Source: Lachnobacterium bovis DSM 14045
GTDB taxonomy: Bacteria > Bacillota > Clostridia > Lachnospirales > Lachnospiraceae
Direction: 5' to 3'
DNA: 64,000 bases
NCBI RefSeq assembly: GCF_900107245.1
Contig: NZ_FNPG01000014.1
Coordinates: 1 to 64,000 of the forward strand
A program made the position numbers and the translations under genes. Of this stretch, positions 26,945 through 36,101 are shown piece by piece (position 1 is the first letter of the stretch; the number at the start of each line of letters is the position of its first letter). The notes below the pieces were generated by a model. That model made no database searches, was not told the DNA's origin, and was given only the letters and a program-made list of their open reading frames with translations.

Positions 26945-28060
26945 TTATGCCCACACTTCGTCTGCAATTTCTTTTACCAGCTTTAATTTAGCCCATTGCT
27001 CTTCCTCATTTAACTTATTACCTATCTCACATGATGCAAAACCACATTGTGGACTCAAAGATAGTCTATCCAAATCTATATATTCTGCTGCTTTATAAAT
27101 TCTCTCTTTAATGAATTCCTTATCCTCTAACTCCGGTTTTTTTGTTGTTATTAATCCTAAAACAACATTTTTATCTTCTGAAACTTTTGCTAATGGCTCG
27201 AACCCACCTGATCTTTCATCATCATATTCTAGATATAATCCATCTACATTTTCTTTTGCAAAAACATAATCTGCTACTGATTCATATCCGCCACTTGTAA
27301 AGAAAGTTGAATGATAATTACCTCGACAAATATGAGTATTAATTATCATATCTTCTGGTCTGTTTTCTAAAGCAAGATTATTTACCTTAAGTAACTGTTC
27401 TTTTACTTCTTCGATATCTATTCCTAATGACTGATATCTTTGTTTTGCAGCATCACCAACGATTGCTCCCCATGTACAGTCATCTAATTGCAATATTTTG
27501 CATCCTGCATCATAAAACTGTCTGATTACATCCTGATATGCTATAGCAATATCATTTATTAATTCTTCATTGTCTCTATAGTATTTTTTTGTAATCTCAT
27601 AATACTGTGGAACTATCATTTGCTGATACATTTGTGCTGGCGCCGGAATTGTGTATTTTGCAATTGTATTTTCATCTTCATATTTTTTTAAAAATTTATA
27701 ATATTCAACAAATGGATGTGCTTTTGCTCTGATTTTTCCATTTAAAAATGTGTCATCTAAAGCTGCAACCTCACCATTAAACTGTACACCTTTTCCACCT
27801 TTTCGATGCTCTACTCCTTCAAATCCCCACATAAAATCTAAATGCCAATAGCTACGTCTAAATTCACCATCTGTAATGATATTAAATCCTAATTCCTTTT
27901 GTTTTTTCACTAATTTGATTATTTCATACTCTACAATACGATCATAATCTTCCCTTGTTATTCTTCCCTCATTTAATTCTTTTTTCGCATCCTTTAATGC
28001 CTGTGGTCTTAAAAAACTTCCCACAAAATCATACTTCACTTTTGTTAAAACACTATTCAT
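26945..28060 (-). CDS. MetE C-terminal-like methyltransferase (YxjG/YxjH type)
   Basis: The 371-aa protein resembles the catalytic half of cobalamin-independent methionine synthase. Such short forms (Bacillus YxjG/YxjH) are thought to transfer methyl groups to homocysteine or related thiols, and the donor is not certain. Conserved stretches include VGSFLRP, ITDGEFRR (about 62-69), LDDCTWG (about 193-199), the zinc-type HICRGN (about 245-250) and LSPQCGFAS (about 345-353). Together these supply His and Cys ligands. AGGAGG precedes the ATG. It follows a LysR gene by 88 bp, which may control it. Confidence 0.85.
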   Translation of the reverse strand: MNSVLTKVKYDFVGSFLRPQALKDAKKELNEGRITREDYDRIVEYEIIKLVKKQKELGFNIITDGEFRRSYWHLDFMWGFEGVEHRKGGKGVQFNGEVAALDDTFLNGKIRAKAHPFVEYYKFLKKYEDENTIAKYTIPAPAQMYQQMIVPQYYEITKKYYRDNEELINDIAIAYQDVIRQFYDAGCKILQLDDCTWGAIVGDAAKQRYQSLGIDIEEVKEQLLKVNNLALENRPEDMIINTHICRGNYHSTFFTSGGYESVADYVFAKENVDGLYLEYDDERSGGFEPLAKVSEDKNVVLGLITTKKPELEDKEFIKERIYKAAEYIDLDRLSLSPQCGFASCEIGNKLNEEEQWAKLKLVKEIADEVWA

Positions 28061-28148
28061 AAAATCCTCCTAAAATTTAATAATTATTTTATGAATCATA
28101 TTCTAACACATAAATTATTTTTATTATAATATATTTTTTTTACATTTA

Positions 28149-29063
28149 TCATAGTTTTAAACTATCGTCAAGTATCTCATTCAATCTCAACAAATAATAA
28201 GTTGCAAAACGGCTCAAAATAGAATTTGGACGTTTTATTATCCCTATTCTCATAACACAATCCATGGATAATTTCTTAGAAATTATTCTTGATGAATTAA
28301 GATTTGAATCAATTATTCCAGAACTTGCCGTGAAACCATCTAAGCCTATTACTAGATTAAACAAAGTTGCTCTATCTCTCACTTGTATAGTTTTTGGCAT
28401 ACTTAAAACGCTTAAAAATTCTTCTGCAAAATAAAATGAATTTTTATCACCCTGTTCAAAAACCAAATATGGATATTTTTTTAACTGTTCTATTTTTATT
28501 TCTTTCTCTTTTGCCAAAGGATGTGTATCAGAAATAAATACATGTGGGCTTGCTACAAATAATTCCTCAAAAATCAAATCCTTTTTTTTGATCAATTTAC
28601 TTAAAACGTCTTCATTATATTGTGACAAATAAAGTATTCCTAGTTCACTTTTTCCCCTTGCCACATCATCTATTATTTCTGCTGTTTGGGTTTCTCTTAG
28701 AATAAAACTGTAACTATCTGCATCATACCTTTTTACTGTATCCACAAATGCATTTACCGCAAAAGAATAATGTTGGCACGAAACACTAAATTTTGGTAAA
28801 CTTTTTTCTTGTTTTTTAAAGTGATCCTGCATAATTTCAGCTTGTTCTAGCAACATTCGCGCAAATGATAGTAATTCTTCTCCATCTCTTGTAACCACTA
28901 CACCTTTAGAACTTCTTTCAAAAGCAACTAAACCCATTTCTTTTTCAAGATTATGTATTGCCACACTTAAACTTGGTTGGCTAACAAACAACTTTTCAGC
29001 TGCTTCTGTAATATTTCCACATTCAGCCACTGTAACTAAATATCTTAACTGTTGTAATGTCAT
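28149..29063 (-). CDS. LysR-family transcriptional regulator
   Basis: The 304-aa protein has the LysR winged helix at the N-terminus (MTLQQLRYLVTVAECGNITE, then EKLFVSQPSLSVAIHNLE) and a two-subdomain effector domain (about 90-300). AGGTAGG lies upstream of the ATG. It precedes the MetE-like gene in the same direction, so a role in methionine or sulfur metabolism similar to MetR or CysB relatives is a reasonable guess. No operator was identified. Confidence 0.88.
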   Translation of the reverse strand: MTLQQLRYLVTVAECGNITEAAEKLFVSQPSLSVAIHNLEKEMGLVAFERSSKGVVVTRDGEELLSFARMLLEQAEIMQDHFKKQEKSLPKFSVSCQHYSFAVNAFVDTVKRYDADSYSFILRETQTAEIIDDVARGKSELGILYLSQYNEDVLSKLIKKKDLIFEELFVASPHVFISDTHPLAKEKEIKIEQLKKYPYLVFEQGDKNSFYFAEEFLSVLSMPKTIQVRDRATLFNLVIGLDGFTASSGIIDSNLNSSRIISKKLSMDCVMRIGIIKRPNSILSRFATYYLLRLNEILDDSLKL

Positions 29064-29089
29064 GTATTTTCCTACCTCTGTTTTTAAAA

Positions 29090-29144
29090 AGGACCTCGAA
29101 ATTATATATGCTTTCTCAAAAGAATCTATATAAAATGAGGTCCT
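29090..29144 (-). terminator. Terminator after GH43 gene
   Basis: AGGACCTC and GAGGTCCT form a strong 8-bp outer stem with an AT-rich inner extension, followed on the minus strand by TTTTTAAAAA. It ends the xylan-enzyme unit before the LysR gene. Confidence 0.88.
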
Positions 29145-29197
29145 CTCTTTGATTATATTTTTTTTAATCAGTTATTATCATTTATTAACTATAATAA

Positions 29198-31249
29198 CTA
29201 ATTTACTTTTTCAAAAATAAACTGCTGATTTGTATTACCTGATGTACTCCACTGGCATACATTTGTACCATCGTTTTTACCGAAGTTATATACATCAACA
29301 CTCTTTGATCCATTACTTACTTTTGTCGCAATAGTAACTACGTTGTTTCCATTTGCTTTTTGTAAATAGAATTTCTGAGCATCATGTCCCATTGCATTGT
29401 AAATCTGAAGGTTTGTACCATTTTCATTTTTACCATAAGCAAGATCTAACATGAAGTTACCTAAACCACTCTTTAAAGTAATATAACCATCTGATGTGTT
29501 CTGTAAGTACCATTTTTGTCCTTGTACACCTGTTCCGTGTCCAATTTCTACGTTAGTACCAGCTGCACCTCTATTACCAGCTACCTGTAAATATTTCTGT
29601 GAATTTACATTTTTGATGTAATACCAACCATCTGAAAGTCTGACATTTCCTTTAGAATTGCCTGGCTGTGGGTTGCTTGGTTGTGGGTTGCTTGGTTGTG
29701 GGTTACTTGGCTGTGGGTTGCTTGGTTCTGGATTGCTTGGCTGATTGTTTGATGTAGAGAACTGCCACTTATCAACAACAACATCTCCTGAAGCGACAAA
29801 ATAAATATCTTTTGTGCCACTTACATTCACACTTGCAGTAACATTTCTGTATGAATATGCATTATTAGTTGCTGGGATTGTAACGTATCCAATTGTACGT
29901 CCATTGAGTGAACCTTCAACAACCTTAATAACCGCACCATTTTTAGAACCTGCTGTAATTGTTATATTTTTTGCACCATTACCAAATGCAACTTTTGAAA
30001 CTTTAGTCCATGATCCTCTGTTATATGATACTGCTGTATCACCTAAACCATAGACATTTATTCCACCTTGATCTAACATATTTTCTGCCTGATTTACTGT
30101 ATATGGGTTTACATTTGAAATTTGGTTTACACCTTTTAAAGTACCTCTGGCTGGTGAAATACGACCATTTTGCATAGATATTTCGTCTACATGTGCTGTT
30201 CTATAACCCATTTGTGAACCATATATTTTTTTATTTAACCATTCTGAATGATAGATAATATATGATTTACCTTTAAACTGAACGATAGAATGGTGATTAT
30301 TACCTGCTGTTCCAAAGAATGAACCTGGATTATCTAAGCAAACGCCCTGATATCTGAATGGTCCCATTGGGCTGTTACTTGTCATATATGCAATCTTTGC
30401 ATTTCCTAAAGGTCCACCTGCCCAGTTTGTACAGTATGAATAGTAATATGTATTACCTACTTTATTGATTCCAGAATCTTCTAAAATCCATGGTGCATCT
30501 ATTTCTTGTGGAACCCCTGCTAAACTTGTCATATCACTTCCTAATTTTACAACTCTTGCTGTCTTAGGATTAGCATTTCTTCCTGAAGGAACTCCTCCAC
30601 CAAAATATAAATATCCTGTTCCATCTGAATCTACAAGTACAGCTGGATCAAATAACCATGTTACATTTCCACAATTTGGAGTTGATTTAGTAATTAGTGG
30701 ACGATTAATTGGATCTTTCCATGGTCCTGTTGGCGAATCACTTGTTAAAACTCCAATTCCACCTGCGTTATTTGCAAAATATAAAAAGAATTTTTCTTTT
30801 CCGTTAATCTTTTTATGTGCTGCACATGGAGCCCATGAGTTAGTTGCCCATTTTGCTGCACCATTCCTACCAGCTACATTAATTGTGCCATTATCTGTCC
30901 AGTTAACCATATCTTCTGAAGACATGACATTAATCTGATTAACTTGTTCATATGTATTCTTTTTTACATATCCACCATTTGGATTGACTGTTCCATCATT
31001 TGTTGAATATACATAGACTTTTCCGTTATATTCCATTGCACATGGATCTGCACTATATTTTTGTGTTATACAAGGATTGTTTCCTTCTTTTAAACCTTTT
31101 GCCAAACGGATTCCGTTAAAAGCAGAGCTTGCATCTGCTGCTTTAACTTCTTCTGTAACAGTAAGTTTTTCAGGCAATACTGATGCCCCCATAATACTTG
31201 TAACTAAGGAAAGCGTCAAAAGTGACATACCTAATGTTTTTATTTTCAT
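29198..31249 (-). CDS. Secreted GH43 arabinoxylan hydrolase with CBM6 and CBM13
   Basis: This enzyme most likely removes arabinose side chains from arabinoxylan outside the cell (XynD/AXH-like). The 683-aa product has a signal peptide (about 1-37). A five-bladed GH43 propeller (about 45-370) carries the general base Asp68 (DPCAMEYNG), Asp201 (WLFDPAVLVD) and the acid Glu257 (ILEDSG). A CBM6-like domain follows (about 372-497), then a PSNPQ repeat linker (about 503-530). A ricin-B/CBM13 domain (about 538-683) with QxW/QxF motifs ends the protein. AGGAGG precedes the ATG. It follows the GH10 gene, with a hairpin in between. Its CBM13 is almost identical to that of GH10. Confidence 0.92.
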   Translation of the reverse strand: MKIKTLGMSLLTLSLVTSIMGASVLPEKLTVTEEVKAADASSAFNGIRLAKGLKEGNNPCITQKYSADPCAMEYNGKVYVYSTNDGTVNPNGGYVKKNTYEQVNQINVMSSEDMVNWTDNGTINVAGRNGAAKWATNSWAPCAAHKKINGKEKFFLYFANNAGGIGVLTSDSPTGPWKDPINRPLITKSTPNCGNVTWLFDPAVLVDSDGTGYLYFGGGVPSGRNANPKTARVVKLGSDMTSLAGVPQEIDAPWILEDSGINKVGNTYYYSYCTNWAGGPLGNAKIAYMTSNSPMGPFRYQGVCLDNPGSFFGTAGNNHHSIVQFKGKSYIIYHSEWLNKKIYGSQMGYRTAHVDEISMQNGRISPARGTLKGVNQISNVNPYTVNQAENMLDQGGINVYGLGDTAVSYNRGSWTKVSKVAFGNGAKNITITAGSKNGAVIKVVEGSLNGRTIGYVTIPATNNAYSYRNVTASVNVSGTKDIYFVASGDVVVDKWQFSTSNNQPSNPEPSNPQPSNPQPSNPQPSNPQPGNSKGNVRLSDGWYYIKNVNSQKYLQVAGNRGAAGTNVEIGHGTGVQGQKWYLQNTSDGYITLKSGLGNFMLDLAYGKNENGTNLQIYNAMGHDAQKFYLQKANGNNVVTIATKVSNGSKSVDVYNFGKNDGTNVCQWSTSGNTNQQFIFEKVN
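29222..29690. repeat. CBM13 direct repeat, copy 1 (in GH43 gene)
   Basis: This stretch of about 470 bp matches 31384-31852 without gaps at an offset of 2162 bp, with only scattered, mostly silent differences. It covers the CBM13 domain and the start of the linker. Confidence 0.93.
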
Positions 31250-31260
31250 AGTTTCCTCCT

Positions 31261-31295
31261 ATAAAAAAGACTGCCAAAATATATCTGACAGTCTT
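31261..31295 (-). terminator. Hairpin with T-run directly before GH43 ribosome binding site
   Basis: AAGACTG.CA and TG.CAGTCTT form a 10-bp stem with one mismatch. On the minus strand it is followed by TTTTTT and then, after 2 nt, AGGAGG of the GH43 gene. It can end GH10 transcripts, yet it sits in the GH43 leader. Read-through would set the GH10:GH43 ratio, or it may act as an attenuator. Confidence 0.75.
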
Positions 31296-31359
31296 AAAAT
31301 TTTTCTTGCCAATCAGTGCTATATATTTATAAATACTATATAATCATAAATATATAAAA

Positions 31360-33042
31360 TTATCTAACAGGCTCGAAGATAAATTGTTGATTTACATTAC
31401 CAGATGTACTCCACTGGCATACATTTGTACCATCGTTTTTACCGAAGTTATATACATCAACACTCTTTGATCCATTACTTACTTTTGTTGCAATAGTAAC
31501 TACGTTGTTTCCATTTGCTTTTTGTAAATAGAATTTCTGAGCATCGTGTCCCATTGCATTGTAAATCTGAAGGTTTGTACCATTTTCATTTTTACCATAA
31601 GCAAGATCTAACATGAAGTTACCTAAACCACTCTTTAAAGTAATGTAACCATCTGATGTGTTCTGTAAGTACCATTTTTGTCCTTGTACACCTGTTCCGT
31701 GTCCAATCTCAACGTTAGTACCAGCTGCACCTCTGTTACCAGCTACCTGTAAATATTTCTGTGAATTTACATTTTTGATGTAATACCAGCCATCTGAAAG
31801 TCTGACATTTCCTTTAGAATTGCCTGGCTGTGGGTTACTTGGTTGTGGGTTACTTGGCTGATTATTTCCTCCCATTTTATATCCAGAATCAAAGAATGCC
31901 TGTAAAACAGCATTGTATGAAGGTTTTTTAACACCATCTCTTGAATATAATAATGGTTTTTCATTTCTTCTCCATGATGTATCATCAGCTAATCCCCACC
32001 ATACTACTGCAGAAATGTTTCCACCTGCTTTTTTACAATCAAGGATTGCCTTCATGATATTGTAGAAATAATTAGCCTGGTCTGTATCATTTTTACCACC
32101 AGCATCTAATTCTGTAATTTGAACTTCATATCCTTTTCTACAGAATGCCTGTAAAGCCTGTTTATAGTAAGCAGGTGAAGGATAATTTGAGCTTAAGTGT
32201 GATTGCATACCAACACCAGCACAAACTTTTTTACCACTATTTACATAATCAACTAAGTTAATTACATCATTAACTTCCATGTATGTATTATAGTCATTGT
32301 AGAAAAGATGAACTTTGTTTGTAAGTTTGAAGTATTCAAGGCTTTCGTAAGCATACTGGAATGCTTTTTTTACGAAAGGTGCTCTAGAACCGAGGTTGCT
32401 ACCGTAAATTTTCTGCCATCCTGAAGGTGCTGAATTAGCATGTAAATACTCATTAACAACGTCCCATGCATAAATGATGCTACCATATTTACTTTGGCAA
32501 ACGTGGTTCATGTAAGTTTTGATATAAAACTCCATTCTAGCGTCCATTTCAGCCTGACTTACATAATTACCGTATTTTGTGAAACCTCTTCTAAAGAACC
32601 AGTCTGGTGTCTGGCTATGCCATACAAATGTATGACCTCTCATTTTTAACCCTTTGTCATAGCAAGCTTTTAACATTTTATCAACTGTTGAGAAATCAAG
32701 TCTTGGAATTGTCTGCTCTCTATAGTTGCTTGGAATATAATAGCCCATCTGTTTAGCCTGTTGAACTGACATAGTATTTGCCTGCCATCCTAAGATGTAA
32801 TCAGGTTTCATTTCATTTCCTACTGTAATACTGTTATACTCTTTTGAAGCATAATTTAATTTATTAGGATTTAGAATTTCATGTGCTTCGATTGCTGTAC
32901 CAACATGGTCAAAAACTGAACCATATGTATTTAGCAAGTTAGCATTGTTAGGGATTGATGCTGCTTTAACTGGATTAGAACCGCATAAAACAGCTGTAAC
33001 TACCATGCAAAAGCATAATAGTGAATTTAAAATTCTCTTCAT
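31360..33042 (-). CDS. Secreted GH10 endo-beta-1,4-xylanase with CBM13
   Basis: GH10 xylanases cleave the xylan backbone outside the cell. The 560-aa product starts at ATG 33042 (GGAGG upstream; the open frame extends 11 codons more without support). It has a signal peptide (about 1-28). The TIM-barrel catalytic domain (about 32-385) has WHSQTPDWF, the acid/base E198 in WDVVNEYL and the nucleophile E311 in ITELDAGG. A PSNPQ linker (shorter than in GH43) and a CBM13 domain (about 417-560) follow. It is the first gene of the xylan unit. A CAAACGTTTG palindrome lies in its upstream region. Confidence 0.95.
   Translation of the reverse strand: MKRILNSLLCFCMVVTAVLCGSNPVKAASIPNNANLLNTYGSVFDHVGTAIEAHEILNPNKLNYASKEYNSITVGNEMKPDYILGWQANTMSVQQAKQMGYYIPSNYREQTIPRLDFSTVDKMLKACYDKGLKMRGHTFVWHSQTPDWFFRRGFTKYGNYVSQAEMDARMEFYIKTYMNHVCQSKYGSIIYAWDVVNEYLHANSAPSGWQKIYGSNLGSRAPFVKKAFQYAYESLEYFKLTNKVHLFYNDYNTYMEVNDVINLVDYVNSGKKVCAGVGMQSHLSSNYPSPAYYKQALQAFCRKGYEVQITELDAGGKNDTDQANYFYNIMKAILDCKKAGGNISAVVWWGLADDTSWRRNEKPLLYSRDGVKKPSYNAVLQAFFDSGYKMGGNNQPSNPQPSNPQPGNSKGNVRLSDGWYYIKNVNSQKYLQVAGNRGAAGTNVEIGHGTGVQGQKWYLQNTSDGYITLKSGLGNFMLDLAYGKNENGTNLQIYNAMGHDAQKFYLQKANGNNVVTIATKVSNGSKSVDVYNFGKNDGTNVCQWSTSGNVNQQFIFEPVR
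31384..31852. repeat. CBM13 direct repeat, copy 2 (in GH10 gene)
   Basis: Partner of 29222-29690. The last few codons (FEPVR against FEKVN) and the linker length differ, which marks the ends of the homogenised segment. Confidence 0.93.
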
Positions 33043-33132
33043 AAACCTTCCTCCAAACACATTTCGAAAAAACATTTATTTGCTTTGTTTTTTATCGAAT
33101 TTGCATTTTTTTAATTGTTTTTGCTTTAATTA

Positions 33133-33204
33133 CAAACGTTTGAATTAATTTTTCTTAATGATTAATCACTCAATTAGTCTAACATTTATTGTTAAAAGTT
33201 GCAA
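33133..33204 (-). promoter_or_regulatory. GH10 promoter and operator-like palindrome
   Basis: On the minus strand TTGCAA (33199-33204), 17 bp, TAGACT (33176-33181). The perfect palindrome CAAACGTTTG (33133-33142) lies about 30 bp downstream of the predicted start, where a LacI-type repressor could act. The rest of the gap up to 33389 is AT-rich and holds only the MCP terminator. Confidence 0.5.
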
Positions 33205-33300
33205 TACTCTGTATTTTTTATATATTTTCATTATCTTTGAATTAATTTAATTTTAATTTAACTTTTACGTTGTTTCATAAGCCATTTTAATTTTACATAA

Positions 33301-33341
33301 AAATAATCATGGTGATTTTGTACATTTCACCATGATTATTT
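33301..33341 (-). terminator. Terminator of the Cache chemoreceptor gene
   Basis: AAATAATCATGGTGA and TCACCATGATTATTT form a perfect 15-bp stem with an 11-nt loop and T-rich flanks. Confidence 0.9.
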
Positions 33342-33388
33342 ACATTTTTATATATTAATTTATACAAAATATTTTTACATTTTTCACC

Positions 33389-35185
33389 TTAAAAATCAAA
33401 TTTCGATACAAATCCTTGTAATCCTTGTGCACTTTCTGCTAATTTTTCTGATGCACTAGCTACTTCATGAGTAGATGCTGCTTGCTCTTCTGATGCAGCT
33501 GATACATTATGTGTCTCATCCGAAATATGCTTACTCATTTCTTCAATTCTTTCAATATTGTTTTCTATTGAATCCGTACTTTGACTAATATCTCCAACAA
33601 TTTCGCTCATCTTATCTGATTGCTCAGAGATTGAAAGTACCATGTCATGAATATGATTAAACGTTGAACCAGCCTCATCAACAACTTCACTACCTTCCAT
33701 AACATTTTTCGCACCATTCTTCATTGATTCTACGGCTTCTTCTGATTGTTTTGTAATATCATTAATTAACTCAGTAATATTGCTTGCTGCCTGATTTGAT
33801 TGTTCAGCAAGTTGGCTAATCTCACTTGCTACAACCGCAAATCCTTTACCCATTTCACCCGCTCTTGCGGCCTCAATACTTGCATTTAACGAAAGTAAAT
33901 TTGTCTGTGTTGCAATACCTGCAATAGTATCTACAAACGTATCAATATTCTTTAATTTTTCACCTAAGCTTTCAACAACACCTGATGTATACTCAACAGA
34001 TTCTTTAATTGTTTTCATCATCTCTGTTGCGTTATTCATATCCAATGCACCTTTTGCAGCCGAATCATTCGTTTCTTTTACTAAATTTCCGGTATTAACT
34101 ATAGCTTCTTCAAAATTATGCATATTAGAAACTAGTTGTTGTGTTTGATTACTTGTATCTGAAACTGATGATATCTGCATAGTACATGAATCTGCTACAC
34201 TAGTACATGATTCTGCCACCATTTCACTTGCTTCTGCTGATTGAATTGCACTTGCTGATAATTCATCTGCTGCAGATGCCACATATTCCGTTGTATCCGA
34301 TATTTTAATCATAAGATTTCTGATATTTTCATGCATTACATCAAGCGCTTCTGCGATTTGTCCAACCTCATTATTATGGCGTTTTATCTTTCTAACTTTA
34401 GCTAACTCGTCATTTTCTGTAAAATCACTATTAGACATTAACATCATCTGATGTGTAATCATAATTATTGGATTTATCAAACGTCTTCCAAAGAATATTG
34501 CGAAAATAGTACCACAGACTATCAAAACTACCAAAATCACAAATGTCTGAATCAAATTATTTCTCAATGCAACATTGGCCTCTTTAACATATTCAGACTC
34601 TAATTGATCGATATAATCAATCCATACACCTGTACCAATAACCCAGTTATATGGTTTAAACTGAACCGAATAACTTAATTTAGGTAATGGTGTTCCTCCA
34701 TCTTCTTTTGCAAAACTATACTCAGCATATCCACCGCCTTCTTTTTTGCCTGCATCTAGGATGGCCTGAACGTACTTTACACCATTTGGATCAACTAAAT
34801 CACTACGATCTTTACCTTCAATGTCTCTTCCCTGTAAAACAACATTCACTCCTTCTGATGTATCAATCCAAAAATATCCCTCTCCGTCAGAATACTTCAT
34901 ATTTCTAACAAAATCAGCACATTGGTTTTTTGCTTCCTTTTCTGAAATCTTACCTTTCTGTTGTTTTTCATAGACATGTTCAATATAACTTACTACAACC
35001 TGAACCTCATTTTTTAAAGCGATTTTTTGATCTTCTAAAAGTCTTTCCCTATAAGATGCGGTCTGAGACTTATTTGTTGCTATAATTTTATTTATTGAGA
35101 AAATATCTATAACTGTAGCTGTTATAACAACACTTAGTACAATGACCATAATTATCGTCAGTTTCAACGAACCTCTTTTTTTCAT
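33389..35185 (-). CDS. Methyl-accepting chemotaxis protein with Cache sensor
   Basis: This transmembrane chemoreceptor passes ligand binding to CheA/CheW. The 598-aa product has an N-terminal membrane helix (about 10-32). An extracellular single-Cache (sCache_2-like) domain (about 40-200) has [17 protein letters not shown] and [14 protein letters not shown] second membrane helix (about 210-232), a HAMP domain (about 233-290) and a long signalling coiled coil follow. The conserved tip is [20 protein letters not shown] (about 435). Ala/Ser/Glu-rich methylation helices flank the tip. AGGAGG precedes the ATG. The ligand is unknown; sCache_2 domains often bind small organic acids. Confidence 0.94.
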   Translation of the reverse strand: MKKRGSLKLTIIMVIVLSVVITATVIDIFSINKIIATNKSQTASYRERLLEDQKIALKNEVQVVVSYIEHVYEKQQKGKISEKEAKNQCADFVRNMKYSDGEGYFWIDTSEGVNVVLQGRDIEGKDRSDLVDPNGVKYVQAILDAGKKEGGGYAEYSFAKEDGGTPLPKLSYSVQFKPYNWVIGTGVWIDYIDQLESEYVKEANVALRNNLIQTFVILVVLIVCGTIFAIFFGRRLINPIIMITHQMMLMSNSDFTENDELAKVRKIKRHNNEVGQIAEALDVMHENIRNLMIKISDTTEYVASAADELSASAIQSAEASEMVAESCTSVADSCTMQISSVSDTSNQTQQLVSNMHNFEEAIVNTGNLVKETNDSAAKGALDMNNATEMMKTIKESVEYTSGVVESLGEKLKNIDTFVDTIAGIATQTNLLSLNASIEAARAGEMGKGFAVVASEISQLAEQSNQAASNITELINDITKQSEEAVESMKNGAKNVMEGSEVVDEAGSTFNHIHDMVLSISEQSDKMSEIVGDISQSTDSIENNIERIEEMSKHISDETHNVSAASEEQAASTHEVASASEKLAESAQGLQGFVSKFDF

Positions 35186-35355
35186 ATTACATCCTCCTGC
35201 CGTAGTTTATATTTCGCATAATTAAGTTATTATTATAAAATTTTTATTGATTTTCATGTAAATGAATTCTTTATAAAAATATAATTAAAAAATACAAATT
35301 AATAACATAAAAATTAAGACAACCGCTCCATGAGTTATTTCGTATTTTTCTCTTT

Positions 35356-35413
35356 AACTCTTTATCTTTTAATTATAAAGAGTTTATTATTTATGTTTTG
35401 TGAAATATGTCAA
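35356..35413 (-). promoter_or_regulatory. Promoter and 5' hairpin of the Cache chemoreceptor gene
   Basis: On the minus strand TTGACA (35408-35413) is followed at 17 bp by ATAATA (35385-35390). The predicted leader of about 195 nt begins with a perfect 10-bp hairpin (AACTCTTTAT/ATAAAGAGTT, 35356-35384) without a T-run. I see no c-di-GMP riboswitch signature in it. Confidence 0.5.
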
Positions 35414-35456
35414 TCGACTTAGTTTCAGCGAATATGATATAATATTAAGTTATAGA

Positions 35457-36092
35457 TTATTTGTTTTTCAAATAGAATACTGCAAGTTGTGTCCTGTCTC
35501 TTAATTCTAGTTTTTCAAGAATCACACTTAGATAATTACGAACTGTTCCTTCTGAAAGGCACAAAATATCCGATATTTCCTTATTATTTTTGCCGTCTGC
35601 GACTTGTTTAATTATATCCATTTCTTTATCATTTATTCCCTTTTCCTCAAAAATCAAACTATTATCGCCTTTATCTTTTCCCATTAATTGAGGAATTCTA
35701 CTCATAACCTTTCCTCCAAAAACAGTTTGACCTGCTGCAACCGCAATAACTGCTGGTTCAATTGATTCAAAATCTTGTTTTAAAATATATCCTTTTGCAC
35801 CTATATTTAATGCTTTTACTATATATTCATCATCCTGAAATGTTGTTAACAATAATATTTTAGCACTATTATTTTCATGCAAAATTTCTTCTGCTGCCGA
35901 TAAACCACTTTTGTTTTTCATTTGAATATCCATCAAAACCACATCTGGTTTATATTTTTTATACAATTCAATTGCATCGTCTCCGTCCATTCCAGTTGCT
36001 ACCACTTCAATCTCACCATTATTCTCTAAAATTGTTTTTAAGGAAATTGTAACTAATTTATCATCATCAATTAAAATTACTTTTTTCTTCAT
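35457..36092 (-). CDS. NarL/LuxR-family response regulator
   Basis: The 211-aa protein has a receiver domain (about 1-120) with acidic pair DDD near residues 8-10, phospho-acceptor Asp in VVLMDIQM (about 55) and Lys in YILKQDF (about 105). A LuxR-type HTH follows (about 145-211, with DKEMDIIKQVADGKNNKEIS). AGGAGG precedes the ATG. It starts 9 bp after the kinase stop, so the two form one operon. Its likely targets are its own promoter and the divergent ABC genes. Confidence 0.93.
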   Translation of the reverse strand: MKKKVILIDDDKLVTISLKTILENNGEIEVVATGMDGDDAIELYKKYKPDVVLMDIQMKNKSGLSAAEEILHENNSAKILLLTTFQDDEYIVKALNIGAKGYILKQDFESIEPAVIAVAAGQTVFGGKVMSRIPQLMGKDKGDNSLIFEEKGINDKEMDIIKQVADGKNNKEISDILCLSEGTVRNYLSVILEKLELRDRTQLAVFYLKNK

Positions 36093-36101
36093 TATGTCCT
36101 C

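Noticed and set aside
35185-35413. c-di-GMP riboswitch in the chemoreceptor leader
   Set aside because: The leader is long, but the conserved GEMM core sequences are not present.
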